Below, piece by piece: positions 18,891 to 26,571 of a stretch of DNA of 44,357 nucleotides. Made by a program: the position numbers and the translations under genes. Location: positions 1 to 44,357 of the forward strand of contig JAHBWQ010000011.1 in assembly GCA_019636915.1 (NCBI GenBank). Direction: 5' to 3'. Numbering within the stretch: position 1 is the stretch's first letter; each line of letters begins with the position of its first letter. A model generated the notes under the pieces. That model was given only the letters and a program-made list of their open reading frames with translations. It had not been told where the DNA came from and did not search any database. Source of the DNA: Nitrospira sp. Lineage in GTDB: Bacteria; Nitrospirota; Nitrospiria; Nitrospirales; Nitrospiraceae.

Positions 18891-18899
18891 TTCCTCCTT
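18891..18899 (-). promoter_or_regulatory. Strong ribosome-binding site deciding the Spy-like start
   Basis: Read on the - strand, AAGGAGGAA lies 3-4 bases before the ATG at 18887. It excludes the longer in-frame start 21 codons upstream. Confidence 0.7.
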
Positions 18900-18973
18900 G
18901 GTTTGGAAGCCCCTTGTCCGAAGCTTGCCACAGCAAGCGCCGCAACGCAAGCGAGCCCTTCGACTCCACTTTC

Positions 18974-19002
18974 ATATTGAAGCGGCTATTGTGTTGACTC
19001 AA
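18974..19002 (-). promoter_or_regulatory. Possible sigma70-type promoter of the Spy-like gene
   Basis: On the - strand TTGAGT is followed after exactly 17 bases by CAATAT, giving a start point about 80 bases before the coding region. It overlaps the last four bases of the J-domain gene. The -10 match is moderate. Confidence 0.35.
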
Positions 19003-20048
19003 TGCCGTTGCGCCTGATGGAGGAGTTCCGCGCGGGGATCCGGATGCCGTTGTTTGCTCAACCGTTCGTAGAGGATCCGCTCTTCTTCCGTGGCCATCGT
19101 CGGCATCACGATCTGCAAGGTCAAAAAGAGGTCTCCCGCCCCACCGGTGGCCGAGGGTAATCCTTTCCCCTTGAGTCGAAGTTTTGCGTCAGCCTTGCTG
19201 CCGGGAGGCACTTTGACCTTCACCGGTTCCGTCAACGTAGGCGCCGTCACGTCCGCTCCAAGAATCGCTTCCCACGGATAGATGGGGAGGGTGACATGGA
19301 GATCTGACCCCTGCCGGCGAAAAATTTGATCGGTAGGGATATTGATCAGCAGATAGAGATCGCCCCGCTTTCCACCGCCGCTCCCGAGCTGACCTTTTCC
19401 CGCAACCCGAACTCGAGTACCGTCCTGCACCCCCGCAGGAATTTTCACTTCAATGGTTTTGTGATCGGTCGTTCTCCCAGTGCCCTGACAGGTTCCACAG
19501 GGGCGTCCCCGCACCGTGCCGTGGCCCTGACAGGTCGAACAGGTTTGAGGTTCCCGCAGATTCACCCGTTTCACGACACCGGTCAGGACTTCCCGCAAGG
19601 TCAACTGCACTTCCGTCTCTAAATCCTGCCCAGACCGTCCACTTGTACTCCGTCCTCCGGTCTCCTGTTTTCGATTTCCAAATAAGCTCTCAAAGAAATC
19701 GGAGAAGTGTTCTCCGGTCCCGCCGCGACTATTGGGATCTTGCTCAAAATCCCAAGGGCTACTCGCGCCTCTCGTCCAGGCCTGCTGACGGGCCTTTTCA
19801 AACGCTTGAGCTTGATCCCAATCGCTCCCGTACTGATCATACTTCTTTCGCTTGTCGGGATCGGTGAGGACCTCCTGTGCTTCATTGAGCTCTTTAAATT
19901 TCTTTTCCATCTCGGCCTTCTTCGCACCGGAGTGAAGGTCGGGATGGTATTGACGGGCCAACCGACGAAAGGCTTTCTTGATCTCATCGGCTGAAGCCGT
20001 GCGGGATACGCCGAGTGTCTGATAGTAATCTTGCGGAGCCGTTCCCAT
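18999..20048 (-). CDS. J-domain co-chaperone (DnaJ/CbpA type) with two CxxCxGxG motifs
   Basis: A 349-residue Hsp40 that would stimulate DnaK ATPase and deliver clients. The J domain is residues 7-75, with HPD at 35-37. A short Gly/Phe region follows (about 105-125). Only two zinc motifs are present, CSTCQGHG (170-177) and CGTCQGTG (184-191), where DnaJ has four. The C-terminal beta-sandwich domains run to residue ~330 and contain the usual PGSKADAKLRLKGKGLP. It is therefore intermediate between DnaJ (two zinc centres) and CbpA (none). It lies downstream of the tRNA thiolase on the same strand. Confidence 0.93.
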   Translation of the reverse strand: MGTAPQDYYQTLGVSRTASADEIKKAFRRLARQYHPDLHSGAKKAEMEKKFKELNEAQEVLTDPDKRKKYDQYGSDWDQAQAFEKARQQAWTRGASSPWDFEQDPNSRGGTGEHFSDFFESLFGNRKQETGGRSTSGRSGQDLETEVQLTLREVLTGVVKRVNLREPQTCSTCQGHGTVRGRPCGTCQGTGRTTDHKTIEVKIPAGVQDGTRVRVAGKGQLGSGGGKRGDLYLLINIPTDQIFRRQGSDLHVTLPIYPWEAILGADVTAPTLTEPVKVKVPPGSKADAKLRLKGKGLPSATGGAGDLFLTLQIVMPTMATEEERILYERLSKQRHPDPRAELLHQAQRH

Positions 20049-20133
20049 ACAACGTCCGTTTGTGGAGAATGGAGCAGATGCTGTCGGCGATCAGCTTACG
20101 GAGTGCGCACCAGGTTTGCAAGAGCCGAATGGG

Positions 20134-21072
20134 TCAGCGAGCGGGTGATGCCTTGGCTCGCGCCATCAGCTTGCAGTACGAACAGGTCTCAGCCGTGGTG
20201 GGCTGCCCGCACGTCGGGCAGGGGTGGAGTGAGGCTTGATCTTTTTCCGTCATGCTCGTCGCGGTCGGTGCTTTCTTACGCTGCTTTTCCAAAAACCCCC
20301 AATAGAAGTATTGTTTCGTCCCAGGGGATTCCGTCTCCAGTCGGTTGAGTACCTCCTTGTAGAGGAGGGTACGCGCACCCCGAGCCATGGGACATTCATC
20401 GACGATGTAATCGATCCCGTTCAGTACACAGTAGGCGGCAAGTTCCCGTTCAGTCAATCTATAGAGAGGCTTCACCTTTTTCGCGAAACCTTCGATTGAG
20501 GCGGGAAGATTGGGACTCTGTTTCTCAAGATAGTCTTCTTGCCAATGGAGCACATTACCGAGCAGGCGGGCAGCCTCATCATCGAGATTGTGGCCGGTCG
20601 CCATCACATCATAATCCTGTTCGATGGCCACGCGGTTGAATTGATAGCGTTTGATCGTGCCGCATGTACTGCACGTCGGGCGATGCACGAGCTGCGCGAG
20701 TTCTTTAATGCCGGCGCCTTCGGTTTGCTCAACGGTGTGGAGATGCAGCGTACTTCCACACGACACCGCAACCGTTTCGGCATATCGCTGAACCTTGTCC
20801 CGTGAGCGATCCGAATAGCCTGGAATGCCGAGATTCACATAGAGCGCGTCGGCCTTGTACCCCAGCTTCAGGAGCATATCCCAGAGCGCCAGACTATCCT
20901 TTCCTCCCGACACAGCCACAAGAATCCGGTCATCCTTCCCGAACATTTCCTGCGACTTGATCGCTCGCACCACTTGATCATGAGCAAAAGAGTTCAAGCA
21001 CCCCTTGCAGAATGCCGCGTTGTGACGGGGCAATTTCAGCACGGCCTTGGTCTTACATTTCGTACAGTTCAT
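20134..21072 (-). CDS. TtuA/Ncs6/TtcA-family tRNA 2-thiolation enzyme
   Basis: A 312-residue PP-loop ATPase that adenylates a tRNA uridine or cytidine for sulfur transfer. An N-terminal zinc finger uses C3, C6, C22 and C25. The PP-loop is SGGKDS (55-60). C134 and C137 (PTCSTCG) and C227 (DECPMARG) are the catalytic/Fe-S cysteines. A C-terminal zinc finger uses C285, C288, C297 and C300. The two zinc fingers point to TtuA/Ncs6 rather than TtcA, which lacks them. The ATG at 21072 puts the first CxxC at residue 3, as in relatives; an upstream in-frame ATG would add 25 unlike residues. Confidence 0.88.
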   Translation of the reverse strand: MNCTKCKTKAVLKLPRHNAAFCKGCLNSFAHDQVVRAIKSQEMFGKDDRILVAVSGGKDSLALWDMLLKLGYKADALYVNLGIPGYSDRSRDKVQRYAETVAVSCGSTLHLHTVEQTEGAGIKELAQLVHRPTCSTCGTIKRYQFNRVAIEQDYDVMATGHNLDDEAARLLGNVLHWQEDYLEKQSPNLPASIEGFAKKVKPLYRLTERELAAYCVLNGIDYIVDECPMARGARTLLYKEVLNRLETESPGTKQYFYWGFLEKQRKKAPTATSMTEKDQASLHPCPTCGQPTTAETCSYCKLMARAKASPAR

Positions 21073-21680
21073 TGCACGCTGATCATACGGACGAAACGGG
21101 CTGATTGCAAATTGAGACGGGGACGTCTTGACGATTCTGAGGCACAAGACCGATCGAGCCTCTGTAGGAATTGATGCCCGGTGAGAGAAGTGGTGGCTGT
21201 GAGTGCATGCGAGGAAACCGGGATCAGCGGATGGGTCCGTGTAGACGCTGAAGAAAGCATATGAGCGGATCCGGGCTCATCATCATACTGCGTAAAGGAC
21301 CGTGATCCCTTGTCTGCCACAATCTCCTGTGTCGGGAACTTAGTCACGGCACCAGGAAAGCCGCTATCGACGCAGGCCCAGAACAGAATATAACGCCAAC
21401 ACTCCGCCACCATGCAGCTTTACGTGAAGGAGATGTAGAAACGCTGAGGAGGCGATCAGACAGAGTTGGTTGAAGTGTCTAGACCAATCCATGAGTGGGA
21501 TTGGCAAGACAGAACAACCATGTACTACCTCGCAAGCGTTTGATTTATATCACTGTTTTTATTCCGTTATCCCATTATCTGAGCCTGAAGCCTCACACTC
21601 TCGCACTCAAACTCTGCGGGATCCTGTTACTACGCACGCACAGTGATCTGGTCGGAAATGTTCCGATTACTCGCCTGTCA

Positions 21681-21709
21681 GGATAATCCCCACACTACGC
21701 GGGGAATCC
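21681..21709. promoter_or_regulatory. Imperfect inverted repeat with GGGAATCC core, possible operator
   Basis: GGAT-x2-ATCCCC on the left and GGGGAATCC on the right form an imperfect dyad about 190 bases before the first module gene. The core GGGAATCC is seen again in the gene-free stretches at 32175 and 34605. Function is a guess. Confidence 0.25.
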
Positions 21710-21888
21710 TAGGTAGGGAATATCCAGGGTAAAAGCAACAGAACCGTACCTCTGCAGGTGCGTCAACCGGTTATTTAATGATGCTAAATCTGAACGGACC
21801 TTGCTACTATGCGCGATTCAACAGGGCTCACATCAGAGGTTCACCATGAAGAATAATTGGAAGACAGCACAATCAAAATCATAACGTA

Positions 21889-21894
21889 GGAGGC
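21889..21894 (+). promoter_or_regulatory. Strong ribosome-binding site of the first module gene
   Basis: AGGAGG lies seven bases before the ATG at 21902 and supports that start for the lipoprotein. Confidence 0.7.
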
Positions 21895-21901
21895 ACCTGA
21901 T

Positions 21902-22549
21902 ATGAAAACTGGCAGGATGAGATGGCTGGGAGTGGTGACCACGATCGGAGCTTTGGGGATACTGTTCGTAACCGGCTGTGCGGAGCAGAAACCCAGGGGG
22001 CAGGAAGCTGGCGGGATGAGCCGAATGGACACACCGATTCAGGATGTGAAAGGGCTTCCTCTCTGGGTGACCCAAAAGGGCGCCGCGTTTAGCGGTGAGC
22101 GGCGAGTTCTGCATGGAGTGGGAAGCGCTTCAGGATTAGTAAATCCCTCTTTACGTCGTCGCGCGTCGGAAGGCCAAGCCCGTAACGACTTAGCGGGATC
22201 GCTACAGATCTATGTGGCAGGGCTCCAGAAGCAGTACCTGGCCGAAACCACTGCCGGCGATCTCTCACGTCATGATGTGGAACAACATGTTCAGGACACC
22301 ATGAAGCAAATCACGGAGGCAACATTAGTCGGCGTTCAGATTGTGGAGTATTGGGAGAATCCGCTTCGTAATGAAGCCTATGCCTTAGCACGGTTAGACC
22401 TAGAGCAGTTCATGGACATCATGAAAAGCTACACGGCCGCGAGCGGTCAATTTCAACAATTGGATGCCAACTTGCGGGAATGGGTGCGTAAGAACGCCGA
22501 CAAGGCCCATGAGCAGTTAAATGAGGAACTACAGAAACGAAAGCAGTAG
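21902..22549 (+). CDS. LPP20/FlgP-family outer-membrane lipoprotein
   Basis: A 215-residue lipoprotein. The signal peptide ends in the lipobox VTGC (C26). From residue ~52 comes PLWVTQKGAAF, then VLHGVGSASG and SEGQARNDLAGSLQIYV. This is the LPP20 pattern, in which a G-x-G strand is followed by a helix rich in A, R and D. Residue 160 onward is helical, probably coiled coil. Relatives include Helicobacter LPP20 and Vibrio FlgP, which forms part of an outer-membrane ring. It is the first gene of a seven-gene exported-protein series. A coding-like frame continues for ~120 bases after the stop in the -1 frame. Confidence 0.8.
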   Translation: MKTGRMRWLGVVTTIGALGILFVTGCAEQKPRGQEAGGMSRMDTPIQDVKGLPLWVTQKGAAFSGERRVLHGVGSASGLVNPSLRRRASEGQARNDLAGSLQIYVAGLQKQYLAETTAGDLSRHDVEQHVQDTMKQITEATLVGVQIVEYWENPLRNEAYALARLDLEQFMDIMKSYTAASGQFQQLDANLREWVRKNADKAHEQLNEELQKRKQ

Positions 22550-22775
22550 AACTTCAACGTGTATGCGAGGAAGCTGAAGGCGACAGTACCAGCGCGGATA
22601 CGGCGATGCATGAGCGAGCCGGGTTTGAGAGCGAGGTAGTCCTCAAACAGATGCAGGTGCCGGCACAATGAGTGAACCCAGGTGGAGACGAATGGTTTAG
22701 TACGCCAGGGACTGTGTATACGCTCGTCTGTCTGCCCATGGACCGACAATGAATGGAGCGTAGAGGAGGACAGTT

Positions 22776-23282
22776 ATGGGGCGCGTGATGGTGATCATCA
22801 TCAGTCTGGCTGTACTGGGTAGCATACTCAACGTTGGGACAATAGGAGAACTTGCGATTGCCATGGTCGGCAAGGGGCAAGACCTATGGTTGATCACGCC
22901 CAAGGAGGCAGCCATGGCTCCGGCCAAGGAGAGTGGGTTGGAGGGAGAGATTCCCGTGGCGGCGGAGTCGGAGATGGGTCCCAAGATTGAGGTGATCAAA
23001 CCCACGCAAGGTGCAAGTGCAAAACCGCCTGTGGAAATCGATATTAAGTTTGTTGCTAAATCAAGCCCGGTCGACCCAGCGAGCCTCACGGTCAGTGTCG
23101 TGAAGCTGATCAATATCGATATCACAGATCGAGTGCGGACATACGTGACAGCGTCGGGGATTCACGTGCCGGCCGCACAATTACCGTCAGGTAAACATAC
23201 CGTACGCATCAGTATTGCTGATCAAGATGGGTTGCGCAGCGTCAAGGATGTGACTTTTGAAGTATTGGACAGTAAATCGTAG
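22776..23282 (+). CDS. Membrane-anchored exported protein with Ig-like domain
   Basis: A 168-residue protein. A hydrophobic N-terminal segment (about residues 4-30) is an uncleaved anchor or signal peptide. An Ala/Glu-rich linker follows. Residues 74-165 look like an Ig-like beta-sandwich: PKIEVIKPTQGA, PVEIDIKFVAK, DPASLTVSVVKL, LPSGKHTVRISIAD and VKDVTFEVLD are alternating strands. A GAGGAGG ribosome site precedes the ATG. No specific family is recognised. Its place between two lipoprotein/protease genes suggests a structural or scaffold role in the envelope. Confidence 0.6.
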   Translation: MGRVMVIIISLAVLGSILNVGTIGELAIAMVGKGQDLWLITPKEAAMAPAKESGLEGEIPVAAESEMGPKIEVIKPTQGASAKPPVEIDIKFVAKSSPVDPASLTVSVVKLINIDITDRVRTYVTASGIHVPAAQLPSGKHTVRISIADQDGLRSVKDVTFEVLDSKS

Positions 23283-23332
23283 CTCCGGGGACTAGGCCTC
23301 TGAGTGTAGTAGAGCTGCAAGAAGGGGGAAGG

Positions 23333-24442
23333 ATGAATCCGTCAAGCGAGATGGCGTGGAGTAGGCGGTATTCAACTGGTCTGCTGCGTGTAATGATGGG
23401 CCTGACTCTCGCCACGGGTGGATCAGTCAGCCCGGGGCAGGCAGTCGAATTGTCACCAGCACAAATCTATGCCTCGGCAGCTCCGGCAGTGGTTTTCATT
23501 GTGGCAGTCGGGGCAGAAGGAATGGGCCAGGGGACTGGATCAATCATTGAGACGACCGGCCTCGTGCTCACCAATGCCCATGTCGTGTGGGATAAGTCAT
23601 CCGAAGCACCCGCGAAGAAAATCTTCGTCTTTCTCAAGCCTGATCGGGTGATTGGAAACGAATCGAACCAAGAGAATTTGACGAAACGGTATCAGGCCTC
23701 GGTCATGGCCTATGACAAAGACTTGGACCTGGCGTTGATCAAAATGACCAACGTGAATGAGACTCTGCCGGTTCTGCCCTTCGCCGATCCATCTGCCATC
23801 ACGATTGGATCGAGAGTGGTGGCGATTGGCCACCCGGAATCGGGAGGCCTCTGGAGCTTGACGACCGGTGTCATCAGTGCGGAATGGAAGAATTTTACCA
23901 ATGTGTCGGGGAAGGATATCTTTCAGACCGAGACCAGCCTCAATCGAGGCAACTCCGGAGGGCCGTTAATTGATTTGCAGGGACATCAGGTCGGTGTTAA
24001 CAGCATGATTGCCCGCAAGTCCAAGGATGGGTTGGCGATCACCAGCGTCAATTTTGCCATTAAGTCCAATGTGGCGAAAGATTGGATGGGCAAACAAGGG
24101 GTGCAAGTAGCCTATGCAGCCCACCCCATGCCGACTGAACCGATGCGGCCTGTTGAGCCTGAGAGGTTTACCACGGCACCAGCTCCGGTCGCGGATCCTC
24201 CGGCCTCTGATGGTGGAAAGCAAACGGATCGTGAGAGGCCGATGGCGATGATCCCCTTGAAACCTCAACCGAAGACGGTATTGGAGAACCAGCCGGAAGC
24301 GAAACCGGAAACAGGGCCCGGTTTACCGGCTGTTCGGCCCTTCAGCCTCGATCGGCTCATGAAAGGGCTCAACCTGGTGCAGAAGGATCTGGAATCGCAA
24401 ATGGACGACATGCAAGCCGAAATTCGAAAACGGCGACGGTAA
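23333..24442 (+). CDS. Exported S1C trypsin-like serine protease without PDZ domain
   Basis: A 369-residue protein with a probable signal peptide (residues 1-37). The catalytic triad of HtrA-type proteases is intact: H83 in TNAHVV, D132 in KDLDLAL and S208 in NRGNSGGPL. The protease domain ends near residue 255. Instead of PDZ domains there is a Pro-rich linker of about 90 residues and a short helical tail (residues 335-369, likely coiled coil). This suggests localisation by partners rather than substrate gating by PDZ. Its place inside the lipoprotein module suggests a maturation or quality-control role there; this is inference. Confidence 0.88.
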   Translation: MNPSSEMAWSRRYSTGLLRVMMGLTLATGGSVSPGQAVELSPAQIYASAAPAVVFIVAVGAEGMGQGTGSIIETTGLVLTNAHVVWDKSSEAPAKKIFVFLKPDRVIGNESNQENLTKRYQASVMAYDKDLDLALIKMTNVNETLPVLPFADPSAITIGSRVVAIGHPESGGLWSLTTGVISAEWKNFTNVSGKDIFQTETSLNRGNSGGPLIDLQGHQVGVNSMIARKSKDGLAITSVNFAIKSNVAKDWMGKQGVQVAYAAHPMPTEPMRPVEPERFTTAPAPVADPPASDGGKQTDRERPMAMIPLKPQPKTVLENQPEAKPETGPGLPAVRPFSLDRLMKGLNLVQKDLESQMDDMQAEIRKRRR

Positions 24443-24454
24443 GGAACTCAAGCC

Positions 24455-25081
24455 ATGAACCTTAGGAAGCAGCGGCGAAGCAGGTATGAACGTGGATGGT
24501 GGGTTATGCTGGTGGTCGTGGGGCTCGTTTTCTCTAACCTGATTCCTATGCTCTCGAGAGACGCACGAGCCGAGAGGCCCGACGTAAAGCTCGATTGTAC
24601 GGTTTACGAAACCAAAGAGACGAACTTCGGCATTGGGTTGAAAGTCTCATATTTTTTCTTCAATACGGGGCCGGAGTTTAGCGTCAGTCGGAAGACCGGT
24701 ATCGCGTGGGACAAGATTGTCCACGGCACCATCGCGCGCTACGTTGAACTGTGCAATCGCTACAACGCCGGGCTTGTGACGAAGTCGGAGTATGACTCGC
24801 GCCTGAAAGAAATCGATGGGCTGTATAAAGAAACCAAGGAGCTGGAAGCAAAACTGTATGCTGCCACGCGCCAGCGAGCTCGAGACGCTGACGACGAGCT
24901 CGATGATGTGCTGGGCCGTTCACGTCGTACCACGCCCAGTCCAAGCAAAACGAGTGTCGAAGCAGCCGCAGAGGGGTTAGCCGACCGTGTTGAACAGTTA
25001 GAACCGATTAGTCAACCGTTGAAACCCTCACGGCCGTGCAAACCACCGGACATGCTGGGGGCACCGGGGCGGGCCTGTTGA
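24455..25081 (+). CDS. Exported protein of unknown family with coiled coil
   Basis: A 208-residue protein I do not recognise. Residues 16-38 are a signal peptide with SRDARA-E as likely cleavage site. The mature part begins with a short beta-like region containing Cys (LDCTVYET) and FFFNTGPEFS. From about residue 80 it is helical, with SEYDSRLKEIDGLYKETKEL as a probable coiled coil. A Pro/Ser linker and a C-terminal Cys follow. It starts 12 bases after the protease gene and stops 2 bases before the next start, so it is clearly in the operon. Confidence 0.6.
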   Translation: MNLRKQRRSRYERGWWVMLVVVGLVFSNLIPMLSRDARAERPDVKLDCTVYETKETNFGIGLKVSYFFFNTGPEFSVSRKTGIAWDKIVHGTIARYVELCNRYNAGLVTKSEYDSRLKEIDGLYKETKELEAKLYAATRQRARDADDELDDVLGRSRRTTPSPSKTSVEAAAEGLADRVEQLEPISQPLKPSRPCKPPDMLGAPGRAC

Positions 25082-25083
25082 TC

Positions 25084-26496
25084 ATGTGTCGGGAGTCAAA
25101 AACATCTGGTCGCATGGAAAAACAGAAGCTGCGCGCGTGGCGAATCGTGTGCCTGTTATTGTCGATTGGTTTTGCAGCGTTTGCCGGTTGTCAATCAAGC
25201 GTAAGGACGCCAACTGCAACAGGGATGTCCTGTGTGACGACTCAGGGGCCTGATTGGGTGCACCGGAGTTCCGCTGATCCGAAAGAAGGATTTCATGGGG
25301 TCGGGGACTCGCTTGTCAGCCAAGATGATGCCGACTCATCAGCTCGCCGAGACTTAGTTAAACAGTTGGAGGTCACAATCGCAGGAGTGGATGAAACCGT
25401 ACAGCACGAATCCACGGCAGCTGGAATGTCCTATGCCGTCACATCAAAAGTCGTCGAAAAGGTGAATCTGCAGATTGCCGGGATCTCCGTGATCGCGCGA
25501 CAGGTTGATCGTGAATGTGGACGATATTTTGCCTTGGCCAAATTGGATAGAGAACAGGCCGTGGGTGCATGGCGGCGTGATGTACAGGATCGGCGTACCG
25601 ACCTGTCGCTTCTGCGCTCACAGGCAGTGGATTATGTAAAGAGTGGAAACATATTGGAAGCGCTACTTTCTCGTTATCGTGCACTGGTGAAGGTCGAAGA
25701 AGCGGTAGAGATCGGGCGCCGACTGGATCGCCTGAGTGCCTCCCCCTCTCAGCGTCTGGATGCGAACGAAATGATCCAAACCCTACATGCCTACGAACAG
25801 CTGCTGTCTGGCCTGCAAGTCAAGCGGGTGACTGGCGCTGAACAGCGTGGACAGTCAGGGCAACCGCTCGCACAACCGCTCGTGCTTGAGGTCACCGCGA
25901 AATTACCGTCAGGCGAAGTGCCTGTGCGGGATGTGCCCATTGTATTCAGTTTCCAAACCGGCGGTGGCGACCTCGAGCCGTTGACGCGGACGAATCAGCA
26001 AGGCCGGGGACAGGCTGTGGTGCCTCGGGTAGAGTTTCACGATTTCTCAGCCAGAATTATCGGGCGATTGGCGGTTGAGCAGATGGTGGAGGAACGTTTC
26101 CCGGAGGCGCTGCGCCGTGCGCTCGAGCAGAGGGCAAAACAGGAAGCCGTTGTCTTTACGGTGCTGGCTCCGGAAGAGACGATCAAAAACGGGATTGTGG
26201 ATTGGGGGAAGAAGGTCATTCGAGTGAAAGGTGTTGGGATGGCGAATCCATCCTTTCCTAAGCCCTTGTGGGCAAGGAGTGCCGAAGAAGCGGCGAAAGT
26301 CGATGCCCAGACGAAGCTGGTAGAAATGATTGAAGGGCTCAAGATCGAGTCAAAGACGTTTGTGGCCAACTACCAGGTACAGGCGGATGAAAAGCTCAAA
26401 GACATTCGCGGTCGACTCAAAGGCGCTAGACAAGTCGGTCCGGCGGTTTTTCCAACCGAGACGACGGCTGAGGTGGTGATGGAAGTGCGATTTTAG
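25084..26496 (+). CDS. LPP20-type lipoprotein with two LPP20-like domains
   Basis: A 470-residue lipoprotein. The lipobox is AFAGC (C36, or C26 if the ATG at 25114 is the start; neither start has a strong ribosome site). Residues ~60-165 form the first LPP20-like domain (GPDWVHRSS, FHGVGDSLVS, SARRDLVKQLEV). A helical stretch follows, then an Ig-like region near 270-340 (PSGEVPVRDVPIVFSFQTGG). The last ~105 residues form a second LPP20-like domain: VIRVKGVGMANPS, AKVDAQTKLVEMIEGLKIES and RLKGARQVGP. That C-terminal pattern is very like classic LPP20/FlgP. The double arrangement is unusual. It is the fifth gene of the series. Confidence 0.75.
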   Translation: MCRESKTSGRMEKQKLRAWRIVCLLLSIGFAAFAGCQSSVRTPTATGMSCVTTQGPDWVHRSSADPKEGFHGVGDSLVSQDDADSSARRDLVKQLEVTIAGVDETVQHESTAAGMSYAVTSKVVEKVNLQIAGISVIARQVDRECGRYFALAKLDREQAVGAWRRDVQDRRTDLSLLRSQAVDYVKSGNILEALLSRYRALVKVEEAVEIGRRLDRLSASPSQRLDANEMIQTLHAYEQLLSGLQVKRVTGAEQRGQSGQPLAQPLVLEVTAKLPSGEVPVRDVPIVFSFQTGGGDLEPLTRTNQQGRGQAVVPRVEFHDFSARIIGRLAVEQMVEERFPEALRRALEQRAKQEAVVFTVLAPEETIKNGIVDWGKKVIRVKGVGMANPSFPKPLWARSAEEAAKVDAQTKLVEMIEGLKIESKTFVANYQVQADEKLKDIRGRLKGARQVGPAVFPTETTAEVVMEVRF

Positions 26497-26571
26497 ATTC
26501 CATGGTGAGCGGGTGCACGAGTCTCGGAGGCTCAGGAACGGAGAGCCACTATAACCAGGAGGGAGGAGAGC

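Larger units (their letters stand above)
21073..21901. other. 829-base intergenic region between divergent operons
   Basis: No convincing gene is seen on either strand; the open frames have no family features. It must hold the promoters for the tRNA thiolase (-) and for the lipoprotein module (+), but no clean -35/-10 or -24/-12 pair stands out. There is a 7-base perfect inverted repeat at 21484-21504 (CCAATCC, 7-base loop, GGATTGG) and an imperfect one at 21681-21709 around GGGGAATCC. A 12-codon frame from ATG to TAA (21846-21884) just precedes the ribosome site of the first lipoprotein and could be a leader. Confidence 0.5.

Noticed and set aside
21069..21413. - strand frame of 114 codons upstream of the tRNA thiolase
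   Set aside because: No ribosome site, unlikely composition, no motifs, and it overlaps the real thiolase start by four bases.
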